This document shows, in pieces, positions 1 to 5,870 of a stretch of 6,371 bases of DNA. This DNA is from Desulfuromonadaceae bacterium. Its GTDB lineage: Bacteria > Desulfobacterota > Desulfuromonadia > Desulfuromonadales > Geopsychrobacteraceae. Below the pieces are notes generated by a model. It saw only the letters and a list, made by a program, of their open reading frames with translations. It was not told the origin of the DNA and made no database searches. The translations under genes were made by a program, and so were the position numbers. The stretch covers positions 1 to 6,371 of the forward strand of contig WTCI01000203.1 of NCBI GenBank assembly GCA_013138655.1, read 5' to 3'. Each line of letters opens with the position of its first letter. The stretch's first letter is position 1.

Positions 1-1756
1 CCCAGATCAGCTGCCGCGAGCGACGTAACAACCTGTTTGCCTGCTGCAGGTTCTGACCACTCAAGGGAAGCAGCAGGCGATCCACCCGTTGATCCTGGAG
101 GATCCGCTGATCTCGCCCCTCACGCAGCTGTACACGGATTTCCCGTTTGCCGCTGGCCGGAGCAGCTTCGGGGAACAGGGCACTGCGGGCACGCTGCACA
201 TGCTGCTGTCGGCACTGATCTTTCAACGGTTTGCGCAACCGACTCAATTCGGCATAGAACTCACGACGAATCTGCTTGAGTTGCTTAGGCGGGATAACAA
301 TTTCCGGCAGCTCACCGCAGGTCAACTGTTTCAGTTCAAAGGGCGCTCCGGCGGTCGCTGAAAACACCTGCTGCAGGGTTTTCTGATCGAGAGCACGACT
401 TTCCGCCGGATAGCTGTCGATGGCAAACTGAAACTGCTGGGTTTGTCCGGCGACACAGGCACTGAGCTGCAATTGCTTCTCACTCGCTTCGACCTGCAGA
501 CTGACCGCTTCGGCAGCAGGCTTAAGTTGAGCCAGTTTGCGGCGGCAGGCCGCTTCGCTCAGGGTAAAGGCCTCATGCGAGGAAACCATGAAGACCGCGT
601 CGCCAACCTTGAACTGGTTCTGAAAAGGCGACGGAACGCTGACAAAGCTGTTTGCCGGAACCTGTTTGACCGTTTTCTTGCCAAGGTTTAACTGACGGAT
701 GGTGAAAGCAGTCCCTGCTTTGTCACTGGCCGGTTGAATGCGCAACCGATCGCCGACGTGCAGCCTGTCCTTGGTTTTAAAGCTGATTTCGCCACCCCGG
801 ACACGCGCCACCTCCCCCAGGAAGCGACCGGTCGCGCCTTTGAGTGAAGGGATGGCGATATCGTCTGGTTGCCCGCCGGGCAGAAATCCCTTGGTCGGTT
901 GACGACCATAACTGACCTTGAGCAGCAACTTGGCCTCTTTGATCACTTCTTTGCGCTGTTCGAGTGGTGCATCCATCACCCGGCGATAAGCGCTGACCAC
1001 CTTGTGCACGTACTCGGCGCTTTTCATCCGCCCCTCAATTTTAAAGCTACAGACTCCAGCCTGTTCCAGCTCCGCGAGCAGATCGATCGCCGAGAGGTCA
1101 TTGGGTGAAAAATAATAGCCCTGCTGCTGGCGATAATTATGCCGACGGCGGCAGGGCTGGGTACAGCGTCCGCGGTTGCCACTTTTGCCGCCGAGAAAAG
1201 AGGAGAAGTAACATTGGCCGGAAAAGGAGAAGCAGAGTGCACCGTGGATGAAGTGTTCCAACTCCAGCCGGGTCTGCTTACGGATTTCGCCAATTTCAGC
1301 CAGGCTCAGTTCCCGGGCGAGCACACCGCGGGTAAAGCCCATCCGCTCAAGCATTTTCACACCGGCACTGTTATGCACCGTCAGCTGGGTGGAGGAATGA
1401 AGTTCCAGCCCGGGGAAATGGTCGCGGGCCAGCTTCCAGACCGCCAGATCCTGCAGGATCACAGCATCAACACCAATCTGCTCCAGGTTGCCGAGGGTAT
1501 CGATCAGCTGCGGCAGCTCCGCTTCTTTGACCAGGGTGTTTATGGTGATATAGATCCGCTTGCCGTTCCGGCGGACATGGCGGGTCAGCTGGTCTATTTC
1601 GGCAAAGCTGAAATTCTTTGCCTTGGCCCGGGCGGAAAAGGCCTTCAGCCCGGTGTAGACAGCATCGGCACCGGCTTCCATAGCGGCAAAGAAAGCCTCC
1701 AGGCTTCCCGCCGGAGCGAGTAACTCGGGACGTTTTTTGGATTGTTTTTCAGACAT
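1..1756 (-). CDS. Peptidase U32 family protein, RlhA/TrhP-like (C-terminus cut by window edge)
   Basis: The frame is open from an ATG at 1756 to the left edge: 585 codons, no stop reached. An in-frame TGA four codons upstream fixes this ATG as the most upstream start. The N-terminus has the family opening ELLAPAG around residues 11-17, followed by GADAVYTG. Residues 167-185 match the U32 signature (E-x-F-x2-G-[SA]-[LIVM]-C-x4-G-x-C-x-[LIVM]-S). Cys175 and Cys182 lie in it, and Cys198 and Cys202 follow in an RGRCTQPCR context, giving the four-Cys set thought to hold an Fe-S cluster. KIEGRMKS (239-246) is another conserved block. Characterised members (E. coli RlhA, TrhP) hydroxylate 23S rRNA or tRNA using prephenate; others are called collagenase-like proteases. 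More than 585 residues fits the long RlhA-like form with a C-terminal extension, not the shorter TrhP form. The RNA substrate cannot be told from sequence. The gene lies 68 bases behind the DsbC-like gene on the same strand and may share its transcript. The Shine-Dalgarno is weak (GAAAG). Confidence 0.93.
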   Translation of the reverse strand, partial: MSEKQSKKRPELLAPAGSLEAFFAAMEAGADAVYTGLKAFSARAKAKNFSFAEIDQLTRHVRRNGKRIYITINTLVKEAELPQLIDTLGNLEQIGVDAVILQDLAVWKLARDHFPGLELHSSTQLTVHNSAGVKMLERMGFTRGVLARELSLAEIGEIRKQTRLELEHFIHGALCFSFSGQCYFSSFLGGKSGNRGRCTQPCRRRHNYRQQQGYYFSPNDLSAIDLLAELEQAGVCSFKIEGRMKSAEYVHKVVSAYRRVMDAPLEQRKEVIKEAKLLLKVSYGRQPTKGFLPGGQPDDIAIPSLKGATGRFLGEVARVRGGEISFKTKDRLHVGDRLRIQPASDKAGTAFTIRQLNLGKKTVKQVPANSFVSVPSPFQNQFKVGDAVFMVSSHEAFTLSEAACRRKLAQLKPAAEAVSLQVEASEKQLQLSACVAGQTQQFQFAIDSYPAESRALDQKTLQQVFSATAGAPFELKQLTCGELPEIVIPPKQLKQIRREFYAELSRLRKPLKDQCRQQHVQRARSALFPEAAPASGKREIRVQLREGRDQRILQDQRVDRLLLPLSGQNLQQANRLLRRSRQLIW

Positions 1757-1784
1757 TCGGTACTTTCAGTTGCGATCCGACACA

Positions 1785-1804
1785 CCCCTTCCCGCCGGGA
1801 GGGG
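1785..1804. other. GC-rich hairpin between the DsbC-like and U32 genes
   Basis: CCCCTTCCC (1785-1793) can pair with GGGAGGGG (1797-1804) around a GCC loop, with one bulged base. No T-run follows it on the minus strand, so it is not a canonical intrinsic terminator. It could be an attenuating or mRNA-stabilising element between two co-transcribed genes, or have no role. It is the only notable structure in this 68-base gap. Confidence 0.4.
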
Positions 1805-1824
1805 ATAACGAACGGGAGACGGCG

Positions 1825-2544
1825 CTATTCCTGCTTTTTGTCCAGCATTTTTTCAAACTCTTGCAGATTGGTCCCGGAAATATAACTGCCGTTGATCCAG
1901 TAGCGGGGGGTGCTGTTAATGCCGATCTCTTGAGCAATCTGTCGGTGAATATCCAGCAGGCCATTGTCCTTGAATTCCGGCAGGGGCTGGTTATCATAGA
2001 GGCCGCTGTAAACATCCTCGTAGGCCGCCTCCTGATCTTCTGCCGAAAGAATATAGCGTGATTTGGCTTCCGCCTGCGGATGAATTCGGTCGAGGGGGTA
2101 GAGAAAAATATAGCGCGTCACATCTTCGCGCGCGAGGAAAAAGGCCGAACCGTCCCGGCAGAAGGAACAATCGGGATCGGAGACTTCAACCACCTGGTTC
2201 GGCCCAGTGCCGATCTTGAGCGCTTTATCCAGGGGAAACATGTCCAGCTTGGCGGTCATGGCCCGGGCCTTACTTTCCCGGGTGAGGTTTGTGCCGCTGC
2301 TATGCCAAAGCTCCCCGGTAAAAAGATGACCGCTGGCCGGGGCAAAATAGAGGTACTCCTCGTTCCGGGTCACGACCTCAAAAACTCCCGAAACCGGAGT
2401 CGCACTGATCTGCTTAACGGGCATATTGGGGAAATGCAACCCCAACGACGAGGCGACCGCCGGGAATTCATTTTGCGGTGGATTCGCCAGCCCGCAAACC
2501 GGAAACAGGACCAGCAACAGCAGGCAGTAGATAATTCGCAACAT
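1825..2544 (-). CDS. DsbC/DsbG-like periplasmic thiol:disulfide isomerase
   Basis: A 239-residue exported thioredoxin-fold protein. An ATG at 2571 would add nine residues, but the ATG at 2544 is preferred because AAGGAG (2553-2558) sits 8 bases upstream and it starts directly with a signal peptide. That peptide has a Leu-rich core at residues 3-17 and probable cleavage after Ala20 (GLA-NP). Residues about 28-95 resemble the DsbC N-terminal dimerisation domain, including the PVSGVFEV and LYF...SGHLFTGEL stretches. The catalytic domain follows with the redox motif C126-S-F-C129 (PDCSFC) and the cis-proline loop T212-P213 (GINSTPRYWING). The length agrees with E. coli DsbC (about 236 residues with signal). 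Known members are V-shaped homodimers that shuffle wrong disulfides in the periplasm and are kept reduced by DsbD; that partner is not in the window. The CSFC dipeptide differs from the CGYC of E. coli DsbC, which could change redox potential. DsbG-like chaperone activity is an alternative, so no symbol is given. Confidence 0.9.
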   Translation of the reverse strand: MLRIIYCLLLLVLFPVCGLANPPQNEFPAVASSLGLHFPNMPVKQISATPVSGVFEVVTRNEEYLYFAPASGHLFTGELWHSSGTNLTRESKARAMTAKLDMFPLDKALKIGTGPNQVVEVSDPDCSFCRDGSAFFLAREDVTRYIFLYPLDRIHPQAEAKSRYILSAEDQEAAYEDVYSGLYDNQPLPEFKDNGLLDIHRQIAQEIGINSTPRYWINGSYISGTNLQEFEKMLDKKQE

Positions 2545-2739
2545 GCGGAAAACTCCTTGGACAGATGACAATCAAGCATACACCAGCACAAGACTCGGTA
2601 AAAGTGCAGAATCGCGGGCATTCACTTGCTGACCCGGCAGATTTGTGATATTTAATGGCCTTGCCTTCGGTTTGAGTATACAAAAAGATTTTCGCTGCCG
2701 AGAATCGAACACTTCGCTAATTTTTTCCGGGGATCAGTA
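2545..2739. other. Divergent intergenic region between the DsbC-like and chemoreceptor genes
   Basis: This 195-base stretch separates two divergently transcribed genes and must carry their promoters. It contains the DsbC-like Shine-Dalgarno, a candidate minus-strand promoter at 2575-2602, a TATACA hexamer near 2677-2682 and a GCCGAGAA octamer at 2697-2704 on the plus strand. I see no small ORF or RNA gene in it. Confidence 0.7.
2575..2602 (-). promoter_or_regulatory. Candidate sigma-70 promoter for the DsbC-like gene
   Basis: Read on the minus strand, TTTACC (2602-2597) is followed after 16 bases by TATGCT (2580-2575), each matching 4 of 6 bases of the -35 and -10 consensus. Transcription would start about 25 bases before the ATG at 2544, leaving room for the AAGGAG site. 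The match is modest and was found by eye. Confidence 0.3.
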
Positions 2740-4452
2740 ATGGGAGCTGCTATGGATGTGACACAGAAAGCGGGATTCAGCTATCTGAAAAAAGTCTTCT
2801 ACTTTATCCATTTGATGGGTTTGATCGCGGCTGTCCTCTTTCCCTTTGCCGTTTATCCATTGATCGGTAAACTGGCCTTCAAGCCCAGCTTCGTTATCAT
2901 GGTCGCTGTTTTCGGCTACGGTGTCGCCATGGCCGCTTTCTTATTTGCCCGCATGACCCTCAAAAAACAGCTGCAAACGCAGCTGGAAGTACTCGAGTCG
3001 CTGATCGGCAAAACAGAATCGGGAGATACGACACTGGAGGCGATGGCCGCTGCTTTGGAAGGCGGTGTTGTTCAGGTTCAGCAACTGTTTGCAGAGGTCA
3101 TGACCATCGCAGACCGGCTGATCCCTTATTACCGCTCCCTGAACCAGGCATCGCGGGATCTCTCGGATCGCGCCAATGAAGGACTGGCGGCCGCCCAGGT
3201 CATCAGTAAAGACGTTGAGATCATGGGGGAGAGGCAGCAGGAGGTCACCTCCCTGATGAACAGTCTGTCGAACCAGTCACAGGATGAATCCGCCCTGTCA
3301 CGGGAATTGTCCCAGTCGCTCGAAGAAATGACCCACGCGATGGACCACTCAACAGTCAAGTTCATCGAAACCACCACCTCGGTCGAAGAGATGACCACCA
3401 GTGTCCGTGAGGTCGCCAATCAGGCCGAGGATATTGCCCAGTCAGTGGAAGATACCGCCCAGCAGATGGACAACATCGCGGACTCCTTCGAGAAGATTCG
3501 CGATGTCTCGACCGCCGGGAGTGAAGCGGTGAAAAAAGTCAAACAGGACGCCGAGGAGGGGTTGCAGATGATGACCCGGACCCTCAGTGAAATCGACCTG
3601 ATGTCGCGTGAAAGTCAACAGGCAATGTCGGTCATGGAGCGCCTGTCGCATCAAGCACAGCAGGTCGGTAAAATCATCGGCGTTATCAAGGAACTGGTTG
3701 GGGATACCGAACTGCTTGCTTTTAATGCCGCAATTATTGCCGCCAAAGCGGGGGATGAAGGAAAAGGCTTTGCCGTGGTCGCTGACGAGATCAAAGACCT
3801 GGCCGACCGGACCACTGACAGCGCCCAGGATATCCAGCGAATTATTCAGGCCATCAGCAAGGATACCGATGAAGCCTTAACGGCCGTCGAAGCGACGGTT
3901 CAGCGAGTTAATCAGGGGAAAGAAAACTCCATGCGCACGGGTGATGCGCTCAACCAGATTGTTCACTCGATTGATCTGGCCTCTGCCACATCAGACGAAA
4001 TCAGTAAACTGACCGGGATGCAGGGGGCATGGTCCCGCCAGATACTCAACGACGCCGGACAGAGCCTGCGCTCCGTGCATGCCGTCGCCCGGACGATGAA
4101 AGAGCAGCGAACCGGGATCATCCGTATTCAGGATGGCGTTAGCGAGATGAAATCAGCGGCCGATCAGGTTGCCCTCGGCATGGATGAGCAGCTGCAAGCG
4201 ACCAAGGACCTTGACCGGGGCTTGACCGGGCGGGAAGAACAGATTCAGGCAGTCATGGAAGCCAACCATTTCCAGCAGCAGGCATCTGAAAGACTGACAG
4301 CACACTTTCAAAAGGTGGAAGCACGTTTGCAGCAAAATGTCGCCAAAACCTCAACGATTTTTGCGGGAGTTGATGAGCTGGAGAAACTCACCGATCGCCT
4401 GCGCCAGCTGGGCCGGAAGTATGCGACACAAACCAAACAGGAAACGGCCTAA
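2740..4452 (+). CDS. Methyl-accepting chemotaxis protein without a periplasmic sensor domain
   Basis: A 570-residue inner-membrane chemoreceptor that would relay a signal through CheW and CheA to the flagellar motor. Two hydrophobic helices (residues about 19-43 and 51-70) are joined by a loop of only about 6 residues, so there is no periplasmic ligand-binding domain. Residues 72-121 may be a degenerate HAMP or linker. The rest is a long coiled coil: an N-helix with the VEEMTTSVREVANQA block (215-229), a hairpin tip around 321-350 ending in GKGFAVVADEI, and a returning C-helix. The tip departs from the near-universal QTNxLALNAAIEAARAGE: it has D322, E324, F328, I333, K336 and D339. There is no NWETF-type CheR-binding tail. 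Two starts are possible. The ATG at 2752 has GGGAG (2742-2746) 5 bases upstream, while the ATG at 2740 has only GGGGA (2729-2733); the shorter start removes four residues. A strong terminator follows, so the gene is probably monocistronic. It may sense a cytoplasmic or membrane signal, or act through a partner protein. Confidence 0.93.
   Translation: MGAAMDVTQKAGFSYLKKVFYFIHLMGLIAAVLFPFAVYPLIGKLAFKPSFVIMVAVFGYGVAMAAFLFARMTLKKQLQTQLEVLESLIGKTESGDTTLEAMAAALEGGVVQVQQLFAEVMTIADRLIPYYRSLNQASRDLSDRANEGLAAAQVISKDVEIMGERQQEVTSLMNSLSNQSQDESALSRELSQSLEEMTHAMDHSTVKFIETTTSVEEMTTSVREVANQAEDIAQSVEDTAQQMDNIADSFEKIRDVSTAGSEAVKKVKQDAEEGLQMMTRTLSEIDLMSRESQQAMSVMERLSHQAQQVGKIIGVIKELVGDTELLAFNAAIIAAKAGDEGKGFAVVADEIKDLADRTTDSAQDIQRIIQAISKDTDEALTAVEATVQRVNQGKENSMRTGDALNQIVHSIDLASATSDEISKLTGMQGAWSRQILNDAGQSLRSVHAVARTMKEQRTGIIRIQDGVSEMKSAADQVALGMDEQLQATKDLDRGLTGREEQIQAVMEANHFQQQASERLTAHFQKVEARLQQNVAKTSTIFAGVDELEKLTDRLRQLGRKYATQTKQETA
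2742..2746 (+). promoter_or_regulatory. Ribosome binding site supporting the downstream chemoreceptor start
   Basis: GGGAG lies 5 bases before the ATG at 2752 and inside the first codons of the longer reading from 2740. It is a better Shine-Dalgarno than the GGGGA at 2729-2733, so translation may really begin at 2752. Confidence 0.45.
4210..4230 (+). repeat. 11-base tandem repeat inside the chemoreceptor gene
   Basis: CTTGACCGGGG at 4210-4220 is followed immediately by CTTGACCGGG at 4221-4230, so 10 of 11 bases repeat. The unit is not a multiple of three. The two copies are read in different frames and encode part of DLDRGLTGRE (residues 490-499). Gain or loss of a unit would shift the frame near the C-terminus. 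Confidence 0.75.
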
Positions 4453-4482
4453 ACAGAATACAAGTTCAGCAAAACCATAAAG

Positions 4483-4517
4483 AAAAGGGAGAAGCCCGCG
4501 CTTCTCCCTTTTTCTTT
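4483..4517 (+). terminator. Intrinsic terminator after the chemoreceptor gene
   Basis: A perfect 13-base-pair stem (4483-4495 with 4500-4512) closes a 4-base CCGC loop and runs into a T-rich tract (TTTTTCTTT, 4509-4517). It begins 30 bases after the stop codon. The A-run on the 5' side means it could also work on the minus strand, but no minus-strand gene ends there. Confidence 0.93.
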
Positions 4518-4614
4518 ATCGTGCCGTTTAAAAATTGTACCTGACTGGCCTGATATGCGAGAATAACGGCCGCTTCAGCAACGAGTTCTTTTGAGCTTAT
4601 TTATATTCTACCTT

Positions 4615-4620
4615 GGGAGG
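4615..4620 (+). promoter_or_regulatory. Ribosome binding site of the first TRAP binding-protein gene
   Basis: GGGAGG lies 10 bases before the ATG at 4631. Another ATG at 4624 is only 3 bases away and in a different frame, encoding a 35-residue peptide ending at 4731 with no recognisable character. The signal peptide and homology belong to the 4631 frame, so that is the real start. Confidence 0.75.
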
Positions 4621-4630
4621 AAAATGAGTT

Positions 4631-5662
4631 ATGCGAAAGATTTCTTTATTACTTGCCGCCTGTGCAACACTGCTGCTGTCCGGCATCAGCTTTGCCGCCG
4701 ATCCTTTAGCCGCCTGGCAACCGAAATTTGATCCGAGTGGTGCTGAATACACCTACCTGCTCTCTACCGTGGGACACCCGGCGATTGAGGGAGCAACGGT
4801 CGGCTACCGGATTCGTGACCGAGTCTGGCAGGAAAGCAACGGTCGGCTTTACATCGACTACCGCCCGATTTCGCAACTCGGTGGGGAAAAAGACGTTCTG
4901 CGAAAATTACAGATGGGTGCAGTTCAAGGCATGCTCTGTTCCTCAGTGTTGGCACCGAATGTCTCTCCACGGCTGGGCATCGTCAATCTGCCTTTCCTCA
5001 TCGACAGCTTTGCCAAGCTGGAAAAATTCCGCAACAATCAGGAGCTGTTCAGGGAGTTCGGTCAGGATGCCCTTAATAAAGGGATCCTGGTCGCCGATTT
5101 CACCGGCTACGGCAGCTATGGCTGGGCAACCAACAGTCCGGTCAAGAGTCTCGCAGAGGCCAAAAAACAGGTTTTTCGGATTGCCCAGGCCCCGGTGAAT
5201 GTCGATCTCTACAAAGCCTGGGGAGTACAATTTACCGTCATGCCCTGGCCGGATGTTCCCCATGCCCTGCAAACCGGCGTGATCTCCGGTCTCGACCACA
5301 CTCCGATCGTCTGCAATATCACCAAAAAATTCACCGTGGCGAAAAGTTTTACCAACATCGATTATGCCCAGGGCCTCTATATCCACCTGGTCAATAAACG
5401 CTGGTTCGATGGCCTACCGGAAGACCTGCAACAAATCCTCAGCAAAGCAATTGAGGAGGAGAGTCAAAAGGTCCGGATACTGACCGAAAAACAGCAAATG
5501 GAGCAGATCGCTGCCGCCAAGGCAAACGGAATTGTTTTTCATGATCTCGCACCCGCAGAGAAAGCGCAACTGGTCAAGCTGGCCGAACCGGTGGTGCAGA
5601 AGTGGGGAGAGAAAATCGGCTCCGCCTACCTCGCCAAGGTTCGTAACGCTTTACAGGATTGA
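4631..5662 (+). CDS. TRAP transporter solute-binding protein, DctP family
   Basis: A complete 343-residue periplasmic binding protein that would capture a small, probably carboxylate-bearing solute and hand it to a Na+/H+-driven TRAP permease (DctQ-DctM). Residues 1-22 are a Sec signal peptide (basic MRK, hydrophobic core, cleavage about SFA-AD). The mature protein starts with DPLAAW and FDPSGAEY, then shows DctP hallmarks: QLGGEKDVLRKLQMGAVQG (82-100), a GIVNLPFLID block (116-125), FRIAQAPVNVDLYKAWGV (182-199) and the HALQTGVISGLDHTP stretch (211-225). Arg183 sits where the family's carboxylate-binding arginine is found. The length is typical. The substrate cannot be read from the sequence. 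Cys103 and Cys228 are present in the mature protein; the paralogue downstream has Ser at the first position. The gene stands alone between two intrinsic terminators. The second, related binding protein begins 208 bases downstream, and no permease gene is inside the window. Confidence 0.93.
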   Translation: MRKISLLLAACATLLLSGISFAADPLAAWQPKFDPSGAEYTYLLSTVGHPAIEGATVGYRIRDRVWQESNGRLYIDYRPISQLGGEKDVLRKLQMGAVQGMLCSSVLAPNVSPRLGIVNLPFLIDSFAKLEKFRNNQELFREFGQDALNKGILVADFTGYGSYGWATNSPVKSLAEAKKQVFRIAQAPVNVDLYKAWGVQFTVMPWPDVPHALQTGVISGLDHTPIVCNITKKFTVAKSFTNIDYAQGLYIHLVNKRWFDGLPEDLQQILSKAIEEESQKVRILTEKQQMEQIAAAKANGIVFHDLAPAEKAQLVKLAEPVVQKWGEKIGSAYLAKVRNALQD

Positions 5663-5695
5663 GCAAGCAAAATCAGTGAGCTGGTTCACTTTTCC

Positions 5696-5726
5696 GCCGG
5701 AGCGGCATTTCGCTCCGGCTTTTTTT
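5696..5726 (+). terminator. Intrinsic terminator between the two TRAP binding-protein genes
   Basis: A perfect 9-base-pair GC-rich stem, GCCGGAGCG (5696-5704) with CGCTCCGGC (5711-5719), closes a GCATTT loop and is followed by seven T residues (5720-5726). It lies 33 bases after the stop of the first binding-protein gene and should separate it from the second one. Confidence 0.95.
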
Positions 5727-5749
5727 GTTCTACAAAAACTCTTTTCCGC

Positions 5750-5779
5750 TTGACCAGGACAACAAAATAAAGCTATCTT
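5750..5779 (+). promoter_or_regulatory. Candidate sigma-70 promoter for the second TRAP binding-protein gene
   Basis: TTGACC (5750-5755, 5 of 6 consensus bases) is followed after 18 bases by TATCTT (5774-5779, 4 of 6). It lies just after the upstream terminator and would give a roughly 85-base AT-rich leader. That leader holds a short interrupted palindrome, AAACG-A-CGTTT, at 5832-5842, which could be an operator but may be chance. Confidence 0.45.
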
Positions 5780-5870
5780 TCATCTCTAAGTATTTGATTT
5801 TACTCATATTTAACATTTTTTTACGCTTACCAAACGACGTTTTGACTTTTCCCCCGAGATGGAGGTTTTC

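Noticed and set aside
37..691. Several short plus-strand open frames at the left edge
   Set aside because: They overlap the U32 reading frame on the other strand, which is continuous through this whole stretch.
1139..1723. A 194-codon open frame on the plus strand
   Set aside because: It lies entirely antisense to the U32 gene, whose signature motifs are clear. The translation has no recognisable domain, and such long shadows are common in GC-rich coding DNA.
2080..2568. A 162-codon open frame on the plus strand
   Set aside because: It is antisense to the DsbC-like gene, with no domain or good ribosome binding site. The minus-strand reading has a signal peptide, a CxxC motif and a cis-Pro loop.
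3129..3419. A 96-codon minus-strand open frame within the chemoreceptor gene
   Set aside because: It is a Ser/Arg-rich shadow of the coiled-coil coding sequence with no independent support.
4541..4560. Possible sigma-54 promoter (TGGCC...TGCG) before the first TRAP gene
   Set aside because: The GG and GC elements are 8 bases apart instead of the required 10, and the rest of the match is poor.
4943..5386. A 147-codon open frame on the minus strand
   Set aside because: It is antisense to the first TRAP binding-protein gene, which is well supported. The antisense translation shows no family features.
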